Positions 32,595 through 41,282 of a DNA stretch of 57,274 nucleotides are shown here, in pieces. A program made the position numbers and the translations under genes. Numbering within the stretch: the stretch's first letter is position 1; every line of letters begins with the position of its first letter. The stretch covers positions 1-57,274 of the forward strand of contig CASDZK010000035.1 of the NCBI GenBank assembly GCA_949286165.1, in the 5' to 3' direction. The DNA is from an uncultured Alistipes sp. (GTDB lineage: Bacteria > Bacteroidota > Bacteroidia > Bacteroidales > Rikenellaceae). The notes beneath the pieces are model-generated. The model was not told the origin of the DNA. It saw only the letters and a list, made by a program, of their open reading frames with translations, and searched no databases.

Positions 32595-35510
32595 TCAATA
32601 TCCGAAAATCTGTTCCGTCGTCAGCCGTTCCACGGGGCCGTATTTCTCCAGGGCCTTCATGTCTAATTCCGCTTCGTCGCCGAGGATGCAGTAAACGTAT
32701 GTGCGTCCCTTGACCCATTTTTCCTGAAAGGCTTCGATGTCGTCCAGCGTCAGACGTTGTACTTCGCGGAACGTCTGTTCCTGCGGGTCGGTATCGAGGC
32801 CCAGCTTTTGGAGGCTGAGGTAATACCACAACACGTTCGCCTTGTTGATCCGCGAGGTGCGCAGGCGGGTCAGCAAACCCTCTTTCGCCAGGGCGAAAGC
32901 CTGTTCCGATTCCGGCATGTCGTTGATGATCTCGTCGAAAGCGGCCAGGGCGTCCGCCATTTTGTCGTTCTGGGTGGCGATTACCAGCGTCATGAGGTAG
33001 TTGTTGCCGAGCTTCGAGGGACTTTGCAGTCCGGCTCCGGCCGAATAGGCCAGTCCGCGGGCTTCCCGCATTTCCTGGAAGACGATGGAGTTCATGCCGC
33101 CCCCGAAATATTCGTTATACAGGGTCAGCACGGGCGTTATCGACGGATCGAACGTTTCGCCCCGGTTCGATATGCCCCGCAAGTAGATTTGTTTGGCCTG
33201 GTAAGGCGCGATCAGCACTTTGTTTTCCGGCGTCAGTTGTTGTTTGAACGGGTCGCCCGCCGGAACGGCCTTGAACTGCGCCGGCGTTTTGTGTTCCCGG
33301 TCCACCGTTTCCGTAATCTCTTTCAGGCTGCGGGGACCGTAATAGAGAATCCGGTGTTCGTAGCCGAAAAGGTCTTGCAACCGTTGCGTCAGTTCTTCCG
33401 GGGTAACCGCCGCCAGTTCTTCCGCATTCAGGATGTTCGTCAGCGGGGAGCGGGGACCGTAGATGGCGTATTGCTGCAAGGCGTTGAAGTTGGCCTGCTG
33501 GTTCAGTTTGGCGTCCGCCCGGCTTTTCAGCAGGTCGCTTTTCAGGTTGGCCAACGCGGCGGCGTCGGGTCGGGCTTCCGCCAGCAGCTTTTCGAACAGC
33601 TTCATGGCCGCTTCCATGTTTTCGTCCAGCCCGCTCAATGTCACGTATGTCTGTTCCACGCCCGGACTGACGCTGAAGGTACAGGCCAACCGGTAGAACT
33701 CCTGACGGATCTGTTCGGGCGTCATGTCGCCGGTGCCCAGATAGTCCAGATAGCCTGCGGCCAATCCTAACGTCTTGTCGTTCTGGCTGCCCAGATCGAA
33801 CAGGTAGGTCAGGGTAAACAGGCCGTTGGTCTCGTTCCTTTTGTACAGTACCGGCAGTTTCCCCCGGGTCTCTCCGGTCTGCATCTCCGTCGCGAAATCC
33901 ACGAAGTGCGGGGCTATCGGGGCGGGACGGGACAACTGTATGGCCCGCAGGAACGCGCTCGACGTGTCGCGGTTGGTTTCTATGGGCGTGATTTCCGGTT
34001 TGGCGATCTTCTGTTCGTCGGGGTCCGTGCCCTGCCGTTTGAATATCGTCACGTAGTTGTCTTTCAGGTTCTCGTTGGCGAACCGCACGATCTCTTCTTT
34101 GGTAATCCGCGACAGCCGGTCCAGCGTTTTTACCTCTTCGGCCCAATCGGTCCCGTTGATGAACGAGCTGACGAACAGGTCCGCCCGGCTTTCATTGCTT
34201 TCCAACAGGGCCATCTGCGACCGTTTGTAGTTGTTCAGCGTGGCTTGAAGCAATTGTTCGTCGAACTCTCCGCGCTTCACTTTCTCTATCTCCTCCAGCA
34301 CGACCGCTTGCGCCTCTTCCAGCGTTTGTCCCGCTTTCGGGGTGGCTCCGGCCAGCAACGCCTCGTAGTCCGTCAGGCCCAGCGTGCCGGCATAGGCTCC
34401 CAATACCTTTTGCCGTTGGTTCACGTTCAGGTCGATCAGTCCGGCCTGTCCGTTGTACAATACGGCGGAAAGCAGCGCGGTCAGTTCCCGGTCGTGCAAG
34501 GTGTTGCCCGCTATTCTCCAGCCCATCAGCAGACTGGGCGTTTCCTGTCCCCATACTTCCCGTACGACGGTTTTTTCAGGCACGGGAACTTCCGCGGGGC
34601 GGTATGCCGGCAGCGAATCGTTGGGCCGCAGCGAGCCGAAATACCGGTCGATGACCCGGATCATTTCGTCCGGATCGAAATCGCCCGACAGGCAGATGGC
34701 CATGTTGTTGGGTACGTAATATTTTTTGTAATAGTTTTTGATGTTGGTAATCGATGGGTTTTTCAGATGCTCCTGCGTTCCCAGCACGGTCTGCGTCCCG
34801 TAGGGGTGGTTCGGAAAGAGGGCGCTCAGCAGGGCCGTTACCATTTTCTGGTTGTCCCGCGTCAGCGACATGTTTTTCTCTTCATATACCGTTTCCAGTT
34901 CGGTATGGAATCCGCGGATGACCGCGTCGGAGAACCGGTCGGTCTGTATCTTGGCCCAGTTTTCCGTTTCGTTCGCCGGAATGTTCTCGATGTAAACCGT
35001 CTGGTCGTAGCCGGTGTAGGCGTTCGTTCCCGTCGCTCCTATGGCGGTCATCAGTTTGTCGTATTCGTTCGGAATCGCCAGCTTCGAAGCCTCGTACGAC
35101 AGGCTGTCTATGGCGCGATAGATGGCTGCCCGCTGAACCGGGTCGGTCGTGGAGCGGTAGGTTTCGAACCGGGCCTCTATCGAGTCCAGCAACGGCCGTT
35201 CCTGTTCGTAGTTCTGGGTTCCGAACTGTTTGGTCCCCTTGAACATGAGGTGCTCGAAATAGTGGGCCAGGCCGGTGGTCTCGGCCGGGTCGTTCTTGCT
35301 CCCCACCCTGACCGCGATATAGGTCTGGATGCGGGGCGTTTCGTCGTTTTCGGTCATATATACCTTCAGCCCGTTCTTCAGGGTATAGATCCGGCTGTGC
35401 ATCGGGTCGCCGGGAACCGTGGTGTAAGCGTATTCCGCTTGCCGCGTGCATGCCGCTGTCATGGCCCACAAAGCCAGCGACAGCAGAAAGAGAGAGGTCG
35501 TTTTTCTCAT
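32595..35510 (-). CDS. M16 family metallopeptidase lipoprotein (pitrilysin/insulinase type)
   Basis: 971 residues with a lipoprotein signal whose Cys is residue 21 (T-A-A-C). The Zn-binding H-Y-F-E-H (His83, Glu86, His87) is the inverted HxxEH motif, with the third ligand Glu in the E-L-E-T-V-Y-E-E-K segment about 75 residues later. Four M16 units are arranged as two halves: the N-terminal half is catalytic and the C-terminal half (from about 520) lacks HxxEH, as is normal for the non-catalytic side. It probably degrades peptides in the periplasm or at the outer membrane. It is monocistronic, with a TATCTTTG box on the minus strand at 35575-35582. Confidence 0.93.
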   Translation of the reverse strand: MRKTTSLFLLSLALWAMTAACTRQAEYAYTTVPGDPMHSRIYTLKNGLKVYMTENDETPRIQTYIAVRVGSKNDPAETTGLAHYFEHLMFKGTKQFGTQNYEQERPLLDSIEARFETYRSTTDPVQRAAIYRAIDSLSYEASKLAIPNEYDKLMTAIGATGTNAYTGYDQTVYIENIPANETENWAKIQTDRFSDAVIRGFHTELETVYEEKNMSLTRDNQKMVTALLSALFPNHPYGTQTVLGTQEHLKNPSITNIKNYYKKYYVPNNMAICLSGDFDPDEMIRVIDRYFGSLRPNDSLPAYRPAEVPVPEKTVVREVWGQETPSLLMGWRIAGNTLHDRELTALLSAVLYNGQAGLIDLNVNQRQKVLGAYAGTLGLTDYEALLAGATPKAGQTLEEAQAVVLEEIEKVKRGEFDEQLLQATLNNYKRSQMALLESNESRADLFVSSFINGTDWAEEVKTLDRLSRITKEEIVRFANENLKDNYVTIFKRQGTDPDEQKIAKPEITPIETNRDTSSAFLRAIQLSRPAPIAPHFVDFATEMQTGETRGKLPVLYKRNETNGLFTLTYLFDLGSQNDKTLGLAAGYLDYLGTGDMTPEQIRQEFYRLACTFSVSPGVEQTYVTLSGLDENMEAAMKLFEKLLAEARPDAAALANLKSDLLKSRADAKLNQQANFNALQQYAIYGPRSPLTNILNAEELAAVTPEELTQRLQDLFGYEHRILYYGPRSLKEITETVDREHKTPAQFKAVPAGDPFKQQLTPENKVLIAPYQAKQIYLRGISNRGETFDPSITPVLTLYNEYFGGGMNSIVFQEMREARGLAYSAGAGLQSPSKLGNNYLMTLVIATQNDKMADALAAFDEIINDMPESEQAFALAKEGLLTRLRTSRINKANVLWYYLSLQKLGLDTDPQEQTFREVQRLTLDDIEAFQEKWVKGRTYVYCILGDEAELDMKALEKYGPVERLTTEQIFGY

Positions 35511-35801
35511 ATACGGTTGTTTTTTTACGTTTATCGGAATGCGGTTCCGGCGCGAGCGGACCCGGACCGCCTGTCAAAGATATATGCTTTCCGTTCAAAA
35601 ACGGTGCATTTCGGCCTGTTTTTTTTCATATTCCCGCGTTTCGGGTCCGGCCGCTTCCCGAAACATGGCTCCGGCCGTCGCTTTCCGTTCAAAATATTCG
35701 TCTTTTTGCCCGTTTTCCGTCCGATCGTATGTTCAGGAACGGTCGAAGCGGAAAATATGGAGGCGAGAAAAACGTTTTATGTAAAAAAATCATTTTTTAT
35801 G
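35511..35801. other. Divergent intergenic region between the M16 and TIM-barrel genes
   Basis: About 290 bp containing the M16 -7 box and otherwise no gene or clear hairpin. The promoter of the rightward operon begins at 35802. Confidence 0.4.
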
Positions 35802-35831
35802 TTGGATGAAAGGAAAAAAAAGATAACTTTG
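35802..35831 (+). promoter_or_regulatory. Promoter of the TIM-barrel/Gfo-Idh-MocA operon
   Basis: TTG (35802-35804), a 19-nt spacer and TAACTTTG (35824-35831). The transcript would have a leader of about 100 nt. Confidence 0.6.
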
Positions 35832-35939
35832 TAAGATGTAATCGGTCGCTTAAAACAGGCTGCAAACGAATCGGCCGGTTTGCTGTCGGAAATGTAATCG
35901 TTCCGACATTTTTACAATTAACCTGTAAACTTACAATAA

Positions 35940-36854
35940 ATGGATCGGAAAGATTTTCTTGTAAAAACGGCCGTGTGCGGTGCGGCATGGGCCGTGGCGG
36001 CTTCTCCGCTCAAACTGTTCGGCGCGCCGGCTCCGGCGGCCAAGGCCAAATCTCCGGAATTGAAACTCTCTTTTCAGGAAGGCATCGCTCCCGGCGATTC
36101 GCTGGAGGCGAAACTCGATTTTATGGAAAATTTAGGTATTCAGGGGCTTGAACCGGGAGGGGGCGGATTGGCTTCGCGCGTTTCCGATCTGACGGCCAAA
36201 CTGAGCGGACGCAATATCAAAATCAGCGCCATCTGCGCCGGATTCAGCGGCTTTTTGCTGGCAGAGGATGCTGCCGTGCGCAAACAGTGCATCGACAGCA
36301 TGACCGAAATACTGGCCGCTGCCGGCGAGCTGGGAGCCGCGGGCGTCATTCTCGTTCCGGCTTTCAACAGTCAGAAGCCGGTTTTGCCGCATACGCCCGA
36401 AACCCGCGCCTTTTTGGTAGAAGAGCTGCATGAACTGGGAGAGATAGCCGCCAAATACCATACGACCGTTATTCTGGAGCCGTTGAACCGGCGGGAAGCC
36501 CACTACCTGCGTCAGGTCGCCGACGCCGCTTCGCTCTGCCGCGACGCCCAGAGCGCGGGGATGGCCTGCATGGGCGATTTCTGGCACATGACGGCCGAAG
36601 AGACTTCCGACTACGGCGCCTTCTTTTCGGGCGGTCCCTACCTCAAACATGTGCATGTGGCCAGCCGGCGTAACCGCATCATGCCGGGCGAGGACGGCGA
36701 GGCGGACAACTACATCGACGGTTTCCGCGCGCTCAAGGCCATGAATTACGACGGCTATGTCAGCTTCGAATGCGGCACGCGCGGCAACCGGGCGGAAACC
36801 GTTACCGCAGCCGTGAATCTGTTGCGCAAGCAGTGGGCCGAAGCCAAAGCATAA
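35940..36854 (+). CDS. Exported sugar phosphate isomerase/epimerase-type TIM barrel protein
   Basis: 304 residues with an export signal (M-D-R-K-D-F-L then a hydrophobic stretch to about A-P-A-P-A-A near 34); the R-K-x-F-L start hints at Tat export. The xylose isomerase-like AP_endonuc_2 barrel shows metal-ligand positions in V-I-L-E-P-L-N-R (about 177-184), G-D-F-W-H-M (about 217-222), H-V-H-V-A (about 238-242) and the final S-F-E-C-G (about 277-281). The next gene, an exported oxidoreductase, starts 37 bp later, and such pairs occur in Bacteroidales keto-glycoside pathways. Substrate unknown. Confidence 0.85.
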   Translation: MDRKDFLVKTAVCGAAWAVAASPLKLFGAPAPAAKAKSPELKLSFQEGIAPGDSLEAKLDFMENLGIQGLEPGGGGLASRVSDLTAKLSGRNIKISAICAGFSGFLLAEDAAVRKQCIDSMTEILAAAGELGAAGVILVPAFNSQKPVLPHTPETRAFLVEELHELGEIAAKYHTTVILEPLNRREAHYLRQVADAASLCRDAQSAGMACMGDFWHMTAEETSDYGAFFSGGPYLKHVHVASRRNRIMPGEDGEADNYIDGFRALKAMNYDGYVSFECGTRGNRAETVTAAVNLLRKQWAEAKA

Positions 36855-36891
36855 ATCGGGAAATAAAAACTATTAAACATACTTAAAGACA

Positions 36892-38268
36892 ATGAAAAAA
36901 AATAACATCAGCCGCAAAGAGTTCCTTTCTTACGGAGCTGCTATCGGAGCTACGGCCGCTATGGGCGGCGTAGGTTCCATCCTTACCTCCTGTTCCTCCA
37001 AATCTTCCGAACCGCAATATACGCCTTTGAAGGCGGCGGGAGAATATTATGTGCCCAACCTGCCCGACAAGGCGCCCGACGGCAAAGAGCTGCGCGTGGG
37101 ACTGGTCGGCTGCGGCGGACGCGGTTCCGGAGCCGTGCAGAACGTGCTGAACGCCGCCAACGGCATTACCGTTACCGCTTTGGCGGACGTTTTCCCCGAC
37201 AAGGTGGAAGGAGTCCGGAACATGTTGAAGAAAGACCGGCAGATCGAAGTGCCCGAAGCCAATTGCTACGTGGGTTTCGACGCTTATAAAAAACTGATGG
37301 ATTCCGGCGTGGTGGATATGGTGCTGCTTTGCACGCCGCCCGTTTTCCGTCCCGAACATTTCAAGTATGCCGTGGAAAAAGGGTTGCACAGCTTCATGGA
37401 AAAACCCATTTCGGTCGATCCGGCCGGTTACCGCACCATCGTGGCGGCCGCCAAACAGGCCGATGCGAAGGGGCTGTCCGTCATTACGGGTACGCAGCGC
37501 CACCACCAGCGTTCCTATGTGGAAGCCTACAAGAAGGTCATGGAAGGGTATATCGGCGAAATTACCGGCGGAAACGTCTATTGGAACCAGAATATGCTTT
37601 GGTATCGTGAAAAGGATCCGAAATGGACCGATACCGAATGGATGATCCGCGACTGGGTCAATTGGACGTGGCTTTCGGGCGACCATATCGTGGAACAGCA
37701 CGTACACAATATCGACGTGTTCATGTGGTTCAGCGGCTTGAAACCGGTAAAGGCGACCGGTGTCGGCAGCCGCCAACGCCGTATCACGGGCGACCAGTAC
37801 GATAATTTCAGCATCGATTTCGAATTCGAGAACGGTATCCATCTGCATAGCATGTGCCGCCAGATCGACGGATGTTCTTCCAACGTCAGTGAATTCATTC
37901 AGGGTACGAAAGGGTCTTTGTACCTTGATTCGGGTAGCAATGCCGTTATCAAGGACCTGGCCGGAAACGTGATTTGGGAATACGACAAGGAAGCGGCCAA
38001 GGCGGCTTTCCAACAGCACGATCCCTATACGCTCGAACATGTCAACTGGATCGAACATATCCGCAGCGGCAAACCGTTCAACCAGGCGGTAGAAACGGCC
38101 CAGTCGTCGTTGGCCGGGACTATGGGACGCCAGGCCGCTTATACCGGGCAAACCATAACCTGGGCCGATTTCAGTGCCGATCCGATGAACTTGTTGCCCG
38201 CGGATCTTAAACTCGAAAACCGCGACATGTCGCAATATAAGGTTCCGGTTCCCGGAACGGGCAAATAG
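36892..38268 (+). CDS. Exported Gfo/Idh/MocA-family oxidoreductase (Tat-like lipoprotein)
   Basis: 458 residues. The N-terminus has S-R-K-E-F-L, a Gly/Ala-rich hydrophobic stretch and a Cys at 34 (L-T-S-C), suggesting Tat export followed by lipidation, sensible for a cofactor-loaded enzyme. The Rossmann motif G-L-V-G-C-G-G-R-G-S-G is at about 70-80 and M-E-K-P-I-S at 169-174. Members include GH109 glycosidases and 3-dehydro-forming glycoside oxidoreductases. Which applies here is not certain; the coupled TIM-barrel gene favours keto-sugar chemistry. It is second in the two-gene operon. Confidence 0.87.
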   Translation: MKKNNISRKEFLSYGAAIGATAAMGGVGSILTSCSSKSSEPQYTPLKAAGEYYVPNLPDKAPDGKELRVGLVGCGGRGSGAVQNVLNAANGITVTALADVFPDKVEGVRNMLKKDRQIEVPEANCYVGFDAYKKLMDSGVVDMVLLCTPPVFRPEHFKYAVEKGLHSFMEKPISVDPAGYRTIVAAAKQADAKGLSVITGTQRHHQRSYVEAYKKVMEGYIGEITGGNVYWNQNMLWYREKDPKWTDTEWMIRDWVNWTWLSGDHIVEQHVHNIDVFMWFSGLKPVKATGVGSRQRRITGDQYDNFSIDFEFENGIHLHSMCRQIDGCSSNVSEFIQGTKGSLYLDSGSNAVIKDLAGNVIWEYDKEAAKAAFQQHDPYTLEHVNWIEHIRSGKPFNQAVETAQSSLAGTMGRQAAYTGQTITWADFSADPMNLLPADLKLENRDMSQYKVPVPGTGK

Positions 38269-38513
38269 TTTCGGACAACGACTCGCCTGTCCGGGGTGTT
38301 CGGACGGTGGCGGGTGTTTGCCGGACGGAGGATCCGCTCCCTTTTCCCCTTTTTCGGGGAATTACGGGGGCGGATTTCGTTTTTCGGAATGCCCGAGCAT
38401 GAATTTTGCGGGTGTCGAAGGCATGGAAAACGGTCGGACGTAAAATAAATTTTCAGGAAATTCGTTGAATATGCAAGGGCTTTGGGTCCGTTTAAAAATT
38501 AAAACAGAAAATT
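38269..38513. other. Intergenic region before the SIMPL gene
   Basis: Holds a small TTCCCC/GGGGAA hairpin around 38345-38362 past the oxidoreductase gene, which may help end transcription. No consensus promoter for the SIMPL gene is obvious. Confidence 0.35.
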
Positions 38514-39206
38514 ATGAGAAAATTATTGGTAGCGGCAACGTTGCTGCTTTGTTTCGCCGCAGGCGCGCATGCTCAGGAAAATAACGACATGCCTTATGTC
38601 GAAGTGGTAGCGGCCAATACGATGAAGGTGGCTCCCGATTATGCCATGTTGAATATCCGGCTCAACAGCCAGGAGGGAACGAAAGAGAGCATCGACAAAA
38701 CCGAAAGGCGGATGTACGAGGTGCTTGAAAAGTTGAAACTGGATCCGGAAAAGAACCTGCGGTTGGTTACGCAGACCAGTAATTTCGTCAAACGGAGAGA
38801 TATCGCGCAAGAGAAGAACTATACGATGAAAGTGACCGACCTGACGCAGTTATCGGATTTGTTCGACCAGTTGGAGACGGCCAATATCGCCAATGTGACC
38901 ATTACGAGCTACGGCCGCAGCGATATCGAGGAACTGCGTATCCAGAACAAGGATATTGCGGTAAAAAAGGCGAAAGAGAATGCGGAACGGTTGGCGCAGG
39001 CGGCCGGATGCCGGATAGGGTCGCCCATTTATATCCGCGACAACGATCGTTATAGTCTTTACGACAACGAGATGGTCGTGGCGGCTCCCCGCATGATGAA
39101 AGCCGCGATGGCGGATGTCGCCGTGGAAGAGGAGGCGTTGGACGTGTCGCCCAGAGACATGGAGATCCGCTGCGACATTGTCATTCGTTATCTGATTGTT
39201 TTGTAA
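38514..39206 (+). CDS. SIMPL (DUF541) domain periplasmic protein
   Basis: 230 residues with an SPI signal (MRKLLVAATLLLCFAAGAHAQ). The SIMPL domain fills about 28-230. It begins V-E-V-V-A-A-N-T-M-K-V-A-P-D-Y-A, the standard 'v-x-v-x-G-x-g-x-v-x-v-x-P-D' strand with Asn instead of Gly, and includes K-K-A-K-E-N-A-E-R-L-A-Q-A-A-G. DUF541 proteins form periplasmic oligomers, and some, such as YggE, lessen oxidative stress. The molecular role is unknown. It stands alone between a promoterless-looking gap and a strong terminator. Confidence 0.9.
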   Translation: MRKLLVAATLLLCFAAGAHAQENNDMPYVEVVAANTMKVAPDYAMLNIRLNSQEGTKESIDKTERRMYEVLEKLKLDPEKNLRLVTQTSNFVKRRDIAQEKNYTMKVTDLTQLSDLFDQLETANIANVTITSYGRSDIEELRIQNKDIAVKKAKENAERLAQAAGCRIGSPIYIRDNDRYSLYDNEMVVAAPRMMKAAMADVAVEEEALDVSPRDMEIRCDIVIRYLIVL

Positions 39207-39243
39207 CGGTCGGTTGCGAGCGAAAGTCAAGATATATATATCG

Positions 39244-39279
39244 GTAACGAGGGGGCTGAATGGCCCCCTCGTTACTTTA
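39244..39279 (+). terminator. Terminator of the SIMPL gene
   Basis: GTAACGAGGGGGC (39244-39256) pairs perfectly with GCCCCCTCGTTAC (39263-39275) around a 6-nt loop, followed by TTTA. Confidence 0.75.
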
Positions 39280-39292
39280 CCGGCAAGGTTGT

Positions 39293-39324
39293 TAAAAAGC
39301 CTTGCCCCGGAAGCCTTTTTGAAC
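39293..39324 (+). repeat. Solo remnant of the dispersed repeat
   Basis: GAAGCCTTTTTGAACTA at about 39311-39326 matches the right end of copy 1, and GTTAAAAAGCC just before it resembles a damaged left arm. The internal about 85 bp of the element is missing, consistent with internal deletion. Confidence 0.5.
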
Positions 39325-39326
39325 TA

Positions 39327-39656
39327 ATGGAAATCATGAGGTATCTTTATGAGATTTTCCGGCCTTTCGGTCGGGCCGTCCCGTTTTTTCCCGCAATCGA
39401 TTTTTGGGTGTGTGTTAAAAAGTCCGTTAAATTTGGCTCGATACCGTTGGGATATTTGGACTATGGCGGATAAGGACGGGAAAAGCCATCGGGAAGTCGG
39501 TAATGCTCATGGATTTATTTCGAAGGGGGAATTGTCCGGAATTTTATTTCGGAATCCGAACGGAAACGGTCGTAACGATTTGCCGTGGCAAGCGAATGGA
39601 AAAAAGGGCGTTGTCGCGTCTTTCGGCAGACAAAACGGCTTTCTGGGATACCGAAA
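39327..39656. other. Gene-free region before the Skp-like gene 3' end
   Basis: Small overlapping frames exist but none has a family match, signal or promoter. Nothing else is recognised. Confidence 0.35.
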
Positions 39657-39690
39657 TGAAAAGAGGCCCCGGATTTTCCGAAGCCTCTTG
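39657..39690 (-). terminator. Terminator of the Skp-like gene
   Basis: On the minus strand AAGAGGC..CGG pairs with CCG..GCCTCTT around an A-rich loop, followed by TTTTC. It lies 22 bp past the stop. Confidence 0.6.
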
Positions 39691-39711
39691 CGCCGTTATG
39701 AAAACGCGTTT

Positions 39712-40353
39712 TTATTTGGTTGCGGTGTTTTCTTTCAGGGTCGCGGCATATTCCTTATTCATGCCTTCCATGATTTCCAGAGTAACATCCAAATCCGGGT
39801 TGCCTAACCATACCGCGTTAGTCACGCTGCTGGTGCTCAGAATCATGTCGTATTTTTTCTCTTCGTTGTATTTTTTCAGATATTCGTCGATGTTATGACG
39901 CACGTTGTTGAACATGACCGATTCTTCCTCTTGCAGTTCCGCCAACGCTTTGTCCCGGTATTCCAGCAGGCTCTGCTGTTCTTTCGCGAGGTTGTTCTGC
40001 ATCTCTTCCCCTTGCGAACGGGTAATGAGACCTTTGCTGGCTTTTTCCTGCAGGTCGGTCACTTTCCGTTCCCACGCGCGGGTTCTCGTTTCCAGCTCTT
40101 TTTCCACTTTGGTGGCGTGTTCTTCGTATTTCGCGCTCAAATCCTTGTACAAGTTGTAACCGTTAATCAGCGTATCGGTGTTGATATATACGATGTTGGC
40201 CGCCGTACGGTGGGTTACCGCCGTCGAAGAGGAGTCGCCGGACGCGACCGCTGTCCCTGCCGGGGCGGATGTCCCTCCCTGCGGAGCACAGGCTGTGAAT
40301 ACGGAAGCTGTGGCGAGAAGCACGGAAAGAGCAGGTAAAAATCTGTTGTTCAT
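39712..40353 (-). CDS. OmpH/Skp-family lipoprotein
   Basis: 213 residues. Lipoprotein signal with Cys at 22 (V-F-T-A-C), then a Ser/Thr/Ala/Gly-rich linker (about 23-50). The OmpH/Skp domain starts at I-V-Y-I-N-T-D-T-L (about 54) and continues as a long charged coiled coil (about 70-160). The classical Skp is a soluble periplasmic trimer that holds unfolded outer-membrane proteins; lipid anchoring is a variant. The gene is apart from bamA. A TAAATTTG -7 box on the minus strand lies at 40419-40426. Confidence 0.87.
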   Translation of the reverse strand: MNNRFLPALSVLLATASVFTACAPQGGTSAPAGTAVASGDSSSTAVTHRTAANIVYINTDTLINGYNLYKDLSAKYEEHATKVEKELETRTRAWERKVTDLQEKASKGLITRSQGEEMQNNLAKEQQSLLEYRDKALAELQEEESVMFNNVRHNIDEYLKKYNEEKKYDMILSTSSVTNAVWLGNPDLDVTLEIMEGMNKEYAATLKENTATK

Positions 40354-40459
40354 GTATGTTTCGGTTTAAATTCGTTTTGTTACGGTGCGCCGTCTCGGAC
40401 CGCTCCGTTTTGTCAGTGCAAATTTAATAAAAAAACGTTATGCGCGGTATTCTGGCCGG

Positions 40460-41158
40460 TTAATAATATATTTTCCCGGTTTTTTTCCAGTAATAAAGCA
40501 GCAGAAATCCGAAGATCATGCCGCCGACATGCGCGAAGTGGGCGATGTTGGAGGCCGTGCCCGTAAGGCCCAGCATCAGTTCCAGCACACCGTACGCGAT
40601 AACGAAATATTTGGCCTTCATGGGAATCGGCGGTATCAACAGCAGGATGCGGTCGTTTGGGTGCAGCATGCCGAAACTCAGCAGGATGCCGAATACCGCT
40701 CCGGAAGCCCCCAACGTTACCACGTCCAGCCGCTGGGCCAACAGGCTTTTCAATTGCGCTATTTCCATGGCGTTGGTGCTTTGGGCGATGTAGGCGGACA
40801 CCTGCTCCTTGACCCCGGCCATTTCCCAGGCCACTACGCTGCTGTGCAGCAGGGCCGCGCCGATGCCCGTTACCATGTAGTAGATCAGAAAACGCCGGCT
40901 GCCCAGGTCGTATTCCAAGATACGGCCGAACATCCAGAGGGCGAACATGTTGGTAAACAGGTGCATGATGTCGCCGTGCAGGAACAGGTGGGTAACCAAC
41001 TGGTAGGGATTGAACTGGGCGGAACCCCAGTAATGAAGTCCTAACAGCTGTGTCAGCCGTTCGCCGTACCCCCCCGGCAGCAGGGTTTGCGCCGAAAAGA
41101 ACAGAAGGTTAATGATAATCAGGTTTTTTACCACCGGTGGGGTCGAAAATCTCATCAT
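40460..41158 (-). CDS. Rhomboid-family intramembrane serine protease
   Basis: 232 residues with six hydrophobic helices. Catalytic Ser152 lies in G-A-S-G-A-V-F-G and His210 in F-A-H-V-G-G, the GxSG..H dyad. H-G-D-I-M-H-L-F-T-N-M (61-71) supplies the conserved TM2 His/Asn stabilising the oxyanion. It cleaves transmembrane segments within the inner membrane; the substrates are unknown. It follows mutL by 124 bp on the same strand, an order seen in other Bacteroidetes, and may share its transcript. Confidence 0.93.
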   Translation of the reverse strand: MMRFSTPPVVKNLIIINLLFFSAQTLLPGGYGERLTQLLGLHYWGSAQFNPYQLVTHLFLHGDIMHLFTNMFALWMFGRILEYDLGSRRFLIYYMVTGIGAALLHSSVVAWEMAGVKEQVSAYIAQSTNAMEIAQLKSLLAQRLDVVTLGASGAVFGILLSFGMLHPNDRILLLIPPIPMKAKYFVIAYGVLELMLGLTGTASNIAHFAHVGGMIFGFLLLYYWKKTGKIYY

Positions 41159-41282
41159 GAAAGTGTCGTGTTTTTTATGTTTGTGTTTCGGGGGAAAGCC
41201 GGTCTTCCCCTTTTTTTCTCGTTCGTCCGGTCCGGCGGCGCGTTTCGGTGCCGCTTCCCCGGCATTTCCCGTGCGGGCCGGG

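Noticed and set aside
36883..38235. Long minus-strand frame opposite the Gfo/Idh/MocA gene
   Set aside because: Shadow of a real gene, no signal, no domain.
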